A stretch of DNA of 64,000 nucleotides, taken from contig WBZZ01001190.1 in assembly GCA_019918135.1 (NCBI GenBank), forward strand, positions 25,001 to 89,000. Reading direction: 5' to 3'. Position 1 is the stretch's first letter. Every line of letters starts with the position of its first letter. The notes under the pieces are model-generated. The model ran no database searches. It was given only the letters and a program-made list of their open reading frames with translations, and was not told where the DNA came from. Source of the DNA: Paulinella micropora (lineage: Eukaryota > Cercozoa > Imbricatea > Euglyphida > Paulinellidae). Position numbers and translations under genes: made by a program. Below are positions 1 through 10,181 of this stretch, one piece after another.

Positions 1-82
1 CTTTTCGCAAGTTGAGTTCATCAGGGGTAATTTCGCATTGATCGTGTTGTTCCAGTCTCACACTGTTACGTTTGTGTTTTAG

Positions 83-1919
83 ATGGTGATTTTGCCAAGT
101 GTGAATTTTGCACTGAGCTGGCAGCGGAGCATTCGATAGGTTTCAAGACGGAAACTGATGCTCAGGACTGGCGTCGGAGAAGTCGATTGCATAGCAAGTT
201 GCATCGAGAAGCCCGGGTAGCCTGCATGATTCGAAAGAAGGGTGCCCCTGTCGACCAACATTCCACTGTGATTTCAACTGACATGAAACCTCCATTCAAA
301 GTTCCTTCTTGCCGCCGCAGAGCAAAAGACTTCAAGGGGAAAATAGTCTTCAGGCTATGTCTTGGCATGACTACCTGTTACACGACCGACACTCATTTCG
401 TTTTTGCGTATCTCGAAGGCGCAGTGGAGCATAACGTGAACAGCAATATCACTATGCTGGCTTCGATTCTGCATTGGGAGCTGTGGGATCGACGCACTAT
501 GGCATCGTGGAAGCTGTACCTGGAATGAGATGGAGCAGGCGACAACACAGCGTGGGCCATGCTTGGCTTTGCCTCTGATATTGTCGACAGAGATGTCAGG
601 GGAGAAGTCCAGACTCATCGAAAGCCTCCAGGGCACGGTCACGACGGCGACGACCAAGACTTCAGGGTGATGGACATTGGTTTGAAAAGCTCGTTCTTCG
701 TTACCAACATCGCCCAAGCTCTCTTCAAGGCCATGTTGGCCTTCAAAACCAAGCGAGATCGCTACGTGCTGTTGATTCTCGGCTGCAACTACGACTGGCA
801 AACTCATTACAGTCCCTGCATGAACAAGCACATCAAGCACTACAACAGGCCGTTGGCATACCGAATCAAGAAGCTGGAGCCGGGAGCGCTTCCGACTGCG
901 GAGATCAAGACATGGGGGGATGCCATAAAGGAGTGGCACGGGGAGCACGACAACGTGAAAGGGGCGCCACTTCAACTGTTCGTCAAGCGTCCAGGTAAAT
1001 TTTTATCATTTCTTTTCCTTGGCTGTGTTGTTCATAGACAACGTTAATATTACTGTAACATACTAATTCTCCTTATTCTGTGTGTTTTTTTCTTTCAGAG
1101 ACTGACCTTCCACTGAAGCTCCCTGTCGGCCACTTTGTCAATCCCCGACTCAAAAAAGATATTCGGTATCTGGCATCCAAATACTGTGGTGAGGATGAAA
1201 AGGCATGGATCGAGGAGATGCTTGCGGGTAAGAATCTCACCAGAATTGAATTCGACGGTGAGTACATGGACGGTGGATTGCCCGGCCGTCCAGCACACAT
1301 GTCCTGCACTGACGCGAAGGGGACGGAGTGGAGAGTAGAGTTTCGCCTCATCGACGAACTTCCTGTCAACTTTTGGGAGTTGCCGCCCAATCGTAAAGAA
1401 AAGATGGAAGGTCTCACGCGGCTGACACAGGAAGAGTTAATGTCGTTACCGCGAACTTACTTTTGCAACGACAGAGAGGCGCCTGCACATCCAAAGTGGG
1501 TCGGCGCGAGGGAGCTCACTGCAGAGGAGAAGTTCGCACAGGATGTGGCTTTCAACTTTGCCTCAGCACCGTGGCGTAAGGTGTCGCTACTTTTTAGCGA
1601 AGCAGCAGACAAGGAAGCCTTTGCGGCGAGCCAAATGGTGATAAAGGAGCTCAAGTATTGGCTTCGAATGCATGGCGTATCCACCCAAGACGGAGATCGC
1701 AAACAATTCAAAAAGGCTCAGCTTATCGACGTGGCATGGAGCCATTTTCAGGTTTGTGATTGCGGCCTCCAGGATGAGCTCTCTGCTGATGCTGCAGCTC
1801 CAGCACCTCAGCATGCTTCGGATTCAGACGGAGATGGTCGATTTTCATTTCTCATAGCTAGTATAATTGTATGCTCTGCTATGTATCGTAGCTGCATGAT
1901 GATTACATTGTGTTGGTAG
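83..1919 (+). pseudogene. Spliced transposase-like gene (GHTHEDID-type domain), decayed
   Basis: The frame is open from a likely acceptor (TTTTAG at 77-82) through 994 except for one TGA at 526-528. A GT-AG intron of 104 nt (995-1098) then joins a second exon, giving the junction KRP-E-TDLPLKLP. The first exon has a C-x2-C pair and an ...LYLE(stop)DGAGDNTAW block, followed by RKPPGHGHDGDDQDF. This matches, from memory, the LYLQ-D...N and PxGHTHEDID motifs of a widespread eukaryotic transposase-like family (DUF7869-like); that assignment is an inference. The second exon is charged with no recognised domain. An Arg-rich open frame at 1910-2371 may be a further exon or chance. The TGA suggests inactivation, or recoding if the host reads TGA. 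Confidence 0.5.
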
Positions 1920-2371
1920 TAGCTGGAGTAGCGAATGGCATTGGTAGTGGCGCTCGCGGTCGTCGAGCAGGTCGGGGACGTCGCCGCAAACGCAGGGCTG
2001 CTAATGCGCAAAGGGGACGAGGAGTCTATCGCAAGCGCGCACGTAACCGCGCGAATCAGAGACAGAGCCATCGCGGCGCAGGCGCCGTCGAGTTCCTGGT
2101 CCGGAACCGTGGGAATGCACCATCTGCCACTATGAAAACGAGGAGGGAGGCGACAGGTGTGGCCTCTGCTCGTGGGATGATCAATCAACGAGCGACCAAT
2201 CAACGAGCTCAGATTCGGATCTGCCGCTCCTGTAGAAGTCCTCCAATCTACAAACGTGGAAGTTTTTATGTACATCCGCCTGCAATCGTGCGTCTGAATA
2301 TTTTTTTCGCGTGTTTATTTAGGTATCTGAACAGGCGCTTGGGTCATCGTCCACTTTTTCGTTTGATTTGA

Positions 2372-3045
2372 AATTGATCTGATTGTAGAGCATATAAGGT
2401 AGCTACTATTAAAGAAAAGCATTTTGATTGCATCTGTTTTGTATGAACCTAGTTGCTGTCACGTCCTCACTGACAATCCCTTTATTCACCCCACACACCC
2501 ACCCACACTCCACCCCCTTCATCTCTCACCCTTCTAAAAGCATCTTTCTAAGGAAATTAAATAATAATATAATAATGATATGGTAATAGTAGCAGTAATA
2601 ATCATAAAGCTAATAAGAACAGGTGCATCACATCGGACTTACATCGATTCCTCACCTCCGCCCCTACCCCTACCCTACCGACACGTCCCCCTACCTAAAA
2701 AAAACTAAGTCCGCAAGCTAATTTGTGAGTAGAAGTAAGGAAAATAAAGTGAAATAATGCTATAATGATAAATAAAGCTGGTTTCCTTTGTTATCGCAAC
2801 GGCACGCTGTTATATTCTGATGGCAGACACCAAAAAAACATAGAAAAATCATCGTAAAACGTGGTTTCGGACCGGTCAAAAATCAGTCTTTTTTTTAAGT
2901 TAAAGTGATTTAATATTAATAAAAACACTTTTTGTTATCATTCCTATTCTTTCTACAAACAGTGGAAGCAATATAAATAAGCTCCTGTTAGTTTGGGAGA
3001 AATTGAAATAAAATCTTGAAAATTTTCGGAAAAAGTGACCCCCCC
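2372..3045. other. AT-rich gene-free stretch
   Basis: No convincing coding frame is seen. The stretch is rich in TAATAATA runs and contains several AATAAA-like signals, clearly more AT-rich than its neighbours. It lies between the transposase-like gene and the broken end of the LINE, and may hold 3' flanking DNA of either. Confidence 0.5.
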
Positions 3046-3049
3046 CTAG

Positions 3050-4054
3050 TTAGCCGTTTTCTTTGTTGTAGCACCTGCGTAGCGTGCGCCAGAACTTGCC
3101 CCTTACACCCAGCTTCCAGAGCCTCTCAAATAGGCCATCTCTCCAAACAGACGGGAAAGCCTTGCGTAGATCGACGAACAGGACATACGACTCCCGCTTC
3201 TGCTGCTGACGCCCCTTCAACCTCTGCCAAAGGGTAAAGACCTGATCCGTAGTGCGACGCCCCGGGCGGAAGCCTCCCTGCTCTGGACGTAGCTTATCCG
3301 GGCCATCCACGAAGAGCGTTAGACGAGTAGCTAATAAGGACAGATACAGCTTACCAAGGCAACTAATAATCGAGATATCCCTCCAGTTGTCAGGATCCGT
3401 AGGATCCCCACCCTTGGGGATATTGACGATGATTCCCTTGCCCCAAGCTTTTGGAGTCCTCTCGGCTTCTCAAATCCAGTTGAAGTACTGCGTTAAGTAG
3501 CCATTGATGTAGGCGCCGCCATACCTGAGCATCTCGTTCTTCACTTTGTCCTCGCCACAAGCTTTGTGGTTATTCAGGGCACGTTGCCTTGCAAGGACCT
3601 CCTCTTGCGTGAACGGCTTGTCCAGCTCTTCGCAAGTGTCTTCACCTACTTCGTGCTCCTTCATAGCCCGGGCCACCTCATCTCTGAAGCGATCGTTCCA
3701 GTGGAACTGCCGCTTAGCTTCGGCTTCCTTCCACTCCAGCGAGCCTGCTTCTGCACAGCACTCCACCACAACAGCCGCACTTGCCGGATTTTCCCGTGGC
3801 TTCACCGAATTTTCCGAAATTCCTCCCACCGAGCGACCTTTTCCGGCAGCGTACACGCCAGTGAGCCATCCTCCCTTTGCACCGGCGCGGAGACCTTCGT
3901 TCTGCGTGCCCCGCCAAGCCGCTTCGCGAGTAGCCAAAAGCGCTTTGAGGATTGCTCGCGTTGACATTTGACCGCTTCTTCCTGCACTTGCTTGAAGGAG
4001 GCGGACTTCTTGGCCCGAGTTGCCTTCCGAATTTGCTTGCGGAGCCGTAGCCAA
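3050..4054 (-). pseudogene. LINE reverse transcriptase, N-terminal part only
   Basis: The RT linker (FTQEEVLARQRALNNHKACG) continues in a second frame. After one stop it gives an IPKGGD-x-NWRDISIIS block, then RPEQGGFRPGRRTTDQVF and YVLFVDLRKAFPSVW. These are RT blocks 1 to 3 of non-LTR elements, with the first catalytic Asp in FVDLRKAF. Homology ends at CYNKENG and the rest of the palm is missing. Confidence 0.75.
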
Positions 4055-5994
4055 TTCAGACGGGCTTCCGCATTCGATTCATCCCTCCTGTATGCTGCGT
4101 AGGCCTCCCGGCGCTGCTGAATGAGCTCCTTTAGCTCCCCGTCGAACCAATTGTTGGTGAAACGGGGTCGTATACATCTGGAGCCAAGGACCCGGTGCGC
4201 CGCCATTCGGAAGGACTGCGCCACTCGCTCGGTGACGTCATCTACCACCCGTTGGCTGTCGGCACCACCCGATAGGTCAAGCTCGGGCAGCTGATGCACT
4301 CCAAGCTTCTGTAGGCAATGCTGGAATACGTCATCGAACTTGTCGCGTAGATAATCCAGCGCTTGCTTCGCAGCGTGATCATTACCCGAGACACCAGCAC
4401 CAATAAGCTTATCAACACGAAAGGACCTGTAAGGTTTCGCAGCCCGCTTTGGCCGGCGCTGGCCGCTCCACGTCAGTTCGGCCCATACTGCCTTGTGGTC
4501 CGTATCAAGATCATCTTCGCATTCTCCGAACTTTGCTCCAGATGCCAAGCCAGGCGACGCGCAGATGTAATCGAGGAGGTGCTTACCTGTGCCCATGCCG
4601 CGCTGCTCACGCCGGGACCACCAGTAGGACCCTTCCACTGGGCACGAGAAGCCGCTCAGATTTCGCAGGCCCGTAGCGACGAGGACAGCCGCGAGTCTCT
4701 TGCCGTTCTCCGAACGTACCGGTACTCCCTTATCATCGACCTCCCCGTGCTGACCGACGATGCCCTCCTCTTTTCGGCTGCATGCCGGCCCGAGCTTCGC
4801 GTTGGCATCCGCCACCGTGACCACAAGACCTTTGGCTCCAAAAAAAGCTATAGCTGCCTGCCAGGCCGCATACGCCTCTGACGACTCTTCTTCCTGCGTT
4901 TCCTGGGGAAAGTAGCCGTTGCCCACATAGATATCCTGAGCGCCGGTAACACCCGAGGCGATACGCAGCCACACTTGCTGCCGGTGGTCGACGGGGGCTG
5001 ACACCAGGTTGCAATATGGACCAAGGAAGTTAGCCACCGCGAATAGAACCCCACCCTTGCAGCGATTTTTCTCGCTGACCTCCGCAGGTTTTCCAAAAAT
5101 CCGGAATCCATCCAGGCTGCATTTGGAAAGTTGCTTCTTGCCCATGCGGTGCTCCTGAGCCCCGATGACTAGCCAGCCCTCGTGCTTGTAGAATGATGCC
5201 CATTCCGCCGTGCCTACGTTGTCGTATCCCGTTTTGACCTGCCAGTTGTGACTCGCGACGAGTAGCTTGAAGCCGGTATCGAACTGCTTGGAGCGGTGCT
5301 TCTTGGCTCGTTTCCGGACCCGACGGCCGCGCTTGGCTTCCGCCCTCGTGCTGCCCCCCTCTGCAGGTGCTTGCGCAGGTTGGTCCCCCACTGCACTGGC
5401 CGCCGAATGCAGGGGCACCACATGCACATCAGCACACTCAGACACACACTTAGGTGCATCGGCAGCCAATTCCGAAGACACCACCTGCACATCATCGACA
5501 CATTCTTCATGCAGAGGCAAGACGCGATATCCCGTCGCAGCTTCCTCCTTCCGGACCGCCGCTTCCCCACGCAGATGGATGCGAATAAGCCTTCGGACAC
5601 GTTCCCTGTCCCTGAACCTGCGCCCAAGGGCCACATTGACCCCTCTGCCGAAGAATTTGAGATGTTTGAGTTGCTGCAACGCCGTCTGCCTGCTGTCATC
5701 GTCCTCGTAGACCAGCTCCAGGTGACGAGACATTCGCTGGCCTTGCCACTCCATTACCGGGACCACCAGACCAAGACCGCTCATTTTGGAGGCGATCTCC
5801 TGTAGATTACCTGAGAGTGAGTAGTATAACATGAAAAAGCCAAAAATACCCGAGATCGCAAAAAAGAACTTGATGGCTCTATGGGCGCTCTTTGCTTGAC
5901 ACTCAGCATTGATGGCGTAGTACTCTGAGCGTTCCCCCGAGTGCTGCCCGCCCAGTACTAGGAGGAAAGTCCAAAGAAACAATGCTTTTTTCAT
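3802..5994 (-). CDS. LINE endonuclease ORF (APE type)
   Basis: A 730-residue frame. Residues 1-20 look like a signal peptide or membrane anchor and 40-60 are a second hydrophobic segment, odd for a LINE, so the first ~120 residues may come from a fused or captured upstream gene. Residues ~240-510 are an APE-like endonuclease: LLVASHNWQ at the start, an IGAQEH block with the presumed metal-binding E281, GNGYFP, an ADANAKLG block, and DLDTDHKAVWAE near 500 carrying the terminal Asp-His. After that comes a basic, coiled linker as in LINEs before the RT. The frame ends at a frameshift inside the RT linker. Confidence 0.7.
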   Translation of the reverse strand: MKKALFLWTFLLVLGGQHSGERSEYYAINAECQAKSAHRAIKFFFAISGIFGFFMLYYSLSGNLQEIASKMSGLGLVVPVMEWQGQRMSRHLELVYEDDDSRQTALQQLKHLKFFGRGVNVALGRRFRDRERVRRLIRIHLRGEAAVRKEEAATGYRVLPLHEECVDDVQVVSSELAADAPKCVSECADVHVVPLHSAASAVGDQPAQAPAEGGSTRAEAKRGRRVRKRAKKHRSKQFDTGFKLLVASHNWQVKTGYDNVGTAEWASFYKHEGWLVIGAQEHRMGKKQLSKCSLDGFRIFGKPAEVSEKNRCKGGVLFAVANFLGPYCNLVSAPVDHRQQVWLRIASGVTGAQDIYVGNGYFPQETQEEESSEAYAAWQAAIAFFGAKGLVVTVADANAKLGPACSRKEEGIVGQHGEVDDKGVPVRSENGKRLAAVLVATGLRNLSGFSCPVEGSYWWSRREQRGMGTGKHLLDYICASPGLASGAKFGECEDDLDTDHKAVWAELTWSGQRRPKRAAKPYRSFRVDKLIGAGVSGNDHAAKQALDYLRDKFDDVFQHCLQKLGVHQLPELDLSGGADSQRVVDDVTERVAQSFRMAAHRVLGSRCIRPRFTNNWFDGELKELIQQRREAYAAYRRDESNAEARLNWLRLRKQIRKATRAKKSASFKQVQEEAVKCQREQSSKRFWLLAKRLGGARRTKVSAPVQREDGSLACTLPEKVARWEEFRKIR

Positions 5995-6010
5995 TTCCTT
6001 AGTTTTATGT

Positions 6011-7088
6011 TTATATATAATTTACTAGTTTGTTCAGGTGCCAGAATCCCTGCTGCCATAAAGCGCAGCTTTGGGACGACTGCTGCCATAGAGCGCCCTG
6101 AACAACCAGCGCAGACAGCCAACCGGATTCAGTCGGGGGCCACTCTTCTGTGCTGTTCCGCGAATTCTCTGTGCGCAGTACCTTCAAACCAGTGAGGGGC
6201 TCTAGATTCGCAAACGCCTGGATAGCGCTCGCGAGCCAGCTCAGCTGTAGTTGCTTGTTTTTGCAGTGGACACGCAACAGCCGCGCGGTGGACGCGTGGG
6301 CAAAAGGAAATTCCAGCATTATCCTGTCTAGTTTCTGGCTCACTTCGGCATTGAACAGGCAGCACGTGGCCCACCAACCAAAGGCAGGAATGACGCGACC
6401 AGATTACTGCAGCGCCGGCAGCAGTTCTGGACTGACGGAATCAAGACACACGACATGTTTTTGTCCCTCTTTGATTTCGAGCTCTCTTTGACGATGATTA
6501 AAAGAGCTGGGTTGGATTCTAGCTATCACGCGATTCAGGCGCAGCAATTTCTGGAACGTGACGGATTTTATAATTAGCTCCATGCTCGTTTGTCTAGGGA
6601 GCTTTTGCAGCAAGGGACGGACAAGACAATTAATTGTGAACGCGTGCTCTGTGGCCCAATTCAGCCATGTCTCCAGCTTCGATTGTGCGTGCTCGTAGAG
6701 TTGCCAAAACAACAGAGGATGGCTCTGCATTGGGGCGGCCGTCTCGCCGGACCGAGATTTTTTGATATACCACAGGACACAAAAGATCTCGGCCTGCAGC
6801 TTCACCAAAGACTCAGGATTGGTGAAGTCTGCAAGGTCCCCCGTCCTCGTCGTCGGCAGCCTTGCAGACTTGATTCAAGAGGGCACAGACCCGACTTACC
6901 AGTCCGGCCAAATCCTGTCGCTCTGCAGAATCTTTTCCTGTTGGGCCTGATTTTGTGTTTTGTGGACAAGGTTCCCCCAATTTATTTTCTATTTTTGTAG
7001 ACAGAGAGCTTAGCCCGTTGCTAAACTCTCCATCGTTGAACTTACAATCTGCTAAAAGATTTCCGGCAGTGTTTTCGCCGCTCGACAT
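6011..7088 (-). pseudogene. Unrecognised protein gene, broken
   Basis: Coding-like sequence starting at an ATG near 7,088 (MSSGENTAGNLL). It contains ETAAPMQSHPLLFWQLYEH, followed by a helical region rich in Leu and basic residues. It is spread over about three frame blocks, so it reads as broken with about two breaks. No domain is recognised. It lies just upstream of the LINE on the same strand. Confidence 0.35.
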
Positions 7089-7170
7089 GCCCCCCAATGT
7101 CGCTAAATATAACAACTACTTTTAATAAAAGCTCGCGAAATAACCCGCTTCTCCTTCTTCAAGGAAGGGA

Positions 7171-7228
7171 GCTGCAGCCCGCTGGCGCGGGCTGGAATGG
7201 AGAAAAGGGGGGGCGCGGGGGGCATCAT
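7171..7228 (+). repeat. GC-rich palindromic element, copy 1
   Basis: The hairpin AGCCCGCTGGCGCGGGCT is followed by a G-rich arm. It is the same element seen near 19.6, 20.86, 30.9, 31.56, 32.4, 32.6 and 62.7 kb. Confidence 0.7.
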
Positions 7229-7307
7229 GAGTTATTAATCAATACAATCCCTAGCAGGCTGGAAAACTATACAAATTTTATTAAAAACTCAAACAAAACA
7301 AGCTTTT

Positions 7308-8445
7308 CTAGTCTAACTTTTCGTGGTTGCGGGAGGTTTGTTTTTCGCTGCGCGCACTAGTATGTTCGGCTTCCAGGCCCGTCTTGGTGTAGATAGTCCG
7401 CGTGGGCTCGCGGTACAAGCAAAAGAGACTCTTGATAACCTTTTCCGTCTCTTCGGTGAGCGGACGTACCAGCTTCAGCCTCTGCAACGTTGTGGGTTGC
7501 TGCGCAAAGCGCGCCCAGAGTTCCAGTAACAAGCCACGACAAGCGGCGGTCTCCAGGGATAGGTTGCGGGGTTGTGCCCCATGCTCCGAGCAGCCAATAG
7601 CAAGCGCTAGCACATGAAACCTAAAACCGCCCACCCACAACTCTGGTGCATTTTGCAGCGCACTCCGCCTTGCCTTCACGTTGCTGGGCCAGTTCCACGC
7701 GGGACTCATTTCCCAATCCCGAGGGGCACCAGAGGCTTCGCTTATATGTACGTGTCCAAGCCCTCTGACATAGAAAACGTCCGTATTCATAAAAAAAAAA
7801 GGAGTCCTCGTATTGCGCTTTTTCTAGCAGGCGGATATGGTCCTCCTGACACATGGTCATAGGCTGTCTCCAATGCTTCTCTTCAATTGAGCCGAGCAGG
7901 TTGTAAATTTTTTTTAACAGCAAAGTCAGGCATACTTTTCCGTAGCCCACGGGCGGTGCTTGAGGGGAGAGTTTGTGTCCATGCACGCAGAGAGATCGAG
8001 CAGCACTGGGCGCCTGGGCCTCTAACGTTGCTAATATGTCGTTTGTCAACCTCTGGGCTTTTTCCCGCTTTTTGCTCATTTTGTTCAACCAGCCAAGATA
8101 CGTATACTGGCTCGACCTGCCAGGATATTCACGTCGGAAGTTTTTCCAAGCCAATTGCCAGTTTATAAAGTCTAGTTCTCTGTTTGTGGCTCCTTTGCGC
8201 ATCATCAGAGCAAAGCCAACCGATAATCTAAAGACGTTCCGCAAAACCATTTCAGGGGCAGCTACGTCTTTGACAAAGCTCTCATGCTCTGGGCTACCGC
8301 GGATAAGCAGCGCAGAACTCGACAGGCTTGCAAACACGCATTCCCGCAAGCAACAGGGGCAGCGAAAGTGCTTTTGTTCTTGAGCCTCACGTGCCCCGTG
8401 TAGCGGACGCGGTGCAGAGGCGCCAGCCCAGATTCTGCTGCACAT
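7308..8445 (-). pseudogene. Unrecognised protein gene, broken
   Basis: About 380 residues on the minus strand in two overlapping frames, so about one break. The start region has a Cys cluster (FRCPCCLREC). The middle is basic and helical (YTYLGWLNKMSKKREKAQRL), and the end is Leu-rich (LETAACRGLLLELWARF). No family is recognised. Its 5' end faces the F-box/LRR gene across a C-rich spacer, so the two are divergently arranged. Confidence 0.5.
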
Positions 8446-8621
8446 TGCCTTATTAACAACTCAAACAAAAGCGCCCCCCCCCCCACCTCCCCCTCCCCGT
8501 TTTTTCCCTCCCCCCCCCCCGCCCTCCTCGCCTGACAAGATTTTCTTTGTGAATTTTTGCTTTTTTGGTGTACACGTTTTCCGGGAAAACGCGCAGACCT
8601 TGTTTTGTTAAACTCAGCCGG
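8446..8621. promoter_or_regulatory. Divergent spacer with C-runs
   Basis: A 175-bp spacer between divergent genes. It contains C-runs interrupted by short T or A blocks (about 8,470-8,525), strongly G-quadruplex-capable on the minus strand. The same kind of tract sits between many gene pairs here, so a promoter or boundary role is inferred. Confidence 0.35.
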
Positions 8622-10181
8622 ATGATTTTGCCTGACGTGGCACACTTGCTGTTGCCATTTCTGACGGCTCGAGAGGTGGCAAGTCTGTGCGAAAGCGCTC
8701 GGAGCCTCAATACCAACGCTTTGCGCGAAAGGCTTCTGTTGGAACACAACTGGACATGTTTTTTGGCCGAGCTGCTCCAACAGCCCAACCACTACGCCAG
8801 GCTGGCGGTGATTGCCAAGGTGCTAGCACCCAATCGCGGCCTGCGCGGTCGGGCGGTGTTCTGGAACAGCCCAGCGATCTTTCGATGTGCGCCGCTTGCA
8901 GGGCTAAGCCCGCAGACAGTGTGTCGACGCGTCTATGGTACGATCAACCTGGTAGCTTGCTGCCTGGCGCTCCGGCACTTGCAGGACCTGACGCTCCTCA
9001 CCGTGCTGGACGTGCGCGGGCGGCACGAGGAGTGCCAAACAATAGGAGCAGCGCCGTACGACAGACTAGTGCGCTCAGAAATTGGCCGAAGTTTGCGCAC
9101 GCACGTCTTTACGATCCGTGATCTGCCGTATAGCGCGGAGGCCGCTGAAGTATCATCATCAGTGATGAACCTGTCTGTCTGCGTGCTGAAGCTTGAAAAC
9201 CCCAGCTTTGTCCACGCCGCTGCACTTGGCCGGCTTACCATGCAGCCCGCGCTCGGGCGCGATCCGCACACGATGTTGCGCGAGCTGATCGTAGAGGGCC
9301 AGGCAGACGGTAGTCTGCACGTCGTCGTCAGAAACGTCAGAACCCTGCGCAAGCTTGTGTGGCGCGCGGGCGGGGGGTCGGTGTCCGTGTTCGGAACGCC
9401 GCTGGCCTGGGTGGAGCTCCCTGCGTCGGTGCACTCGTTGGCGCTTGTGGGATGTCACTGGAGCCCAAAAACAAGGCTGTGCGTGTGGTCGCAACACAAG
9501 CAATTTTCGCTGGCGCTGGAGCGTGCCCCGTACGTCGCCAAACTGCGCATCGGGTCTCCGTGGGGCCTGCTGGCGTCGCTGAAGCTGTCAGAACTTCCTT
9601 GCCTGACGGCGGTCGAGGGGTGGCCGCTACACACCGCGGGCATTGCCGTGGGCTCCCTGAGCGCGCTGCACTGCCAGGCATTACGCAAATTCCGTCACTT
9701 GCTGGTGCTCGAGCAGCTGGTGTTAGGCTATTGTTTGAGCCTGGCCAGCACCGCGGCCAGGCCGCTGGCGCTGGGGTCGCGGCTGGCTGGGCTTACGATA
9801 ACGTGCTGCCCGCAACTTGTCTGGCTGAGCGAGACGTGGTCGCCCTGCAGCTTGTCGTTGCAATACGCCACCGGCGCGGTGGCGCCGGTGGCCTTGGCTC
9901 GCACGCCTTGTTTGCTCGCCAAGCTGGCCTTGCAGCTCCCAGCCTCTGGCTGGGAGCGCGAGCTCGTACAAACGCCGTGCGGCCGCGCCACAATTAAGAA
10001 GCTGGAGCTGCGAACCTGGCCGGGCCCCGGCGCGCTTAAAAACACTAATCTAGAAATCAGCGACGAACTGTGCATCGAACTCGGCGGTCCCACACAGCTC
10101 GTACTCTTTCCGGTCGCTCAAGACCTTTCCGCCCTCGCTAGTGAGACGATTTTTAATCCTTTGCTACATTATTTGTGGTGA
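8622..10181 (+). CDS. F-box-like leucine-rich-repeat protein
   Basis: 519 residues from the ATG at 8622; earlier in-frame codons lack an ATG. The N-terminus (ILPDVAHLLLPFLTAREVASL) has the LPxxxxxxILxFLxxxE pattern of an F-box, which binds Skp1 in SCF ubiquitin ligases. The rest is an irregular Leu-rich-repeat fold (LVVLEQLVLGYCLSL, RLAGLTITCCPQLVWL) that would bind the substrate. It is intronless and looks whole, and it overlaps its convergent neighbour by about 13 bp at the 3' ends. Two perfect hairpins (9867-9892 and 9935-9957) lie inside its 3' half. Cytosolic or nuclear action is likely. The F-box call rests on pattern only. Confidence 0.6.
   Translation: MILPDVAHLLLPFLTAREVASLCESARSLNTNALRERLLLEHNWTCFLAELLQQPNHYARLAVIAKVLAPNRGLRGRAVFWNSPAIFRCAPLAGLSPQTVCRRVYGTINLVACCLALRHLQDLTLLTVLDVRGRHEECQTIGAAPYDRLVRSEIGRSLRTHVFTIRDLPYSAEAAEVSSSVMNLSVCVLKLENPSFVHAAALGRLTMQPALGRDPHTMLRELIVEGQADGSLHVVVRNVRTLRKLVWRAGGGSVSVFGTPLAWVELPASVHSLALVGCHWSPKTRLCVWSQHKQFSLALERAPYVAKLRIGSPWGLLASLKLSELPCLTAVEGWPLHTAGIAVGSLSALHCQALRKFRHLLVLEQLVLGYCLSLASTAARPLALGSRLAGLTITCCPQLVWLSETWSPCSLSLQYATGAVAPVALARTPCLLAKLALQLPASGWERELVQTPCGRATIKKLELRTWPGPGALKNTNLEISDELCIELGGPTQLVLFPVAQDLSALASETIFNPLLHYLW
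9867..9892. repeat. Perfect hairpin, 11-bp stem, inside CDS
   Basis: GCCACCGGCGC, a 4-nt loop GGTG, then the exact reverse complement. It lies in the coding region of the F-box/LRR gene. Confidence 0.8.
9935..9957. repeat. Perfect hairpin, 10-bp stem, inside CDS
   Basis: GCTCCCAGCC, loop TCT, then the exact reverse complement. It lies 42 bp after the previous hairpin in the same gene. Confidence 0.8.

Larger units (their letters stand above)
3050..5994 (-). mobile_element. Non-LTR retrotransposon (LINE), 3' part missing
   Basis: On the minus strand an APE-type endonuclease is followed by the start of a reverse transcriptase. The element is complete toward its 5' end but stops inside the RT just after the FVDLRKAF block, so the YADD catalytic block, the C-terminus and the tail are absent. 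This is the reverse of usual LINE 5' truncation and points to a later deletion or insertion at about 3,050. The coding part has one frame change near 3.8-4.05 kb and one in-frame stop near 3,468. The clade cannot be told from what remains. Confidence 0.8.
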
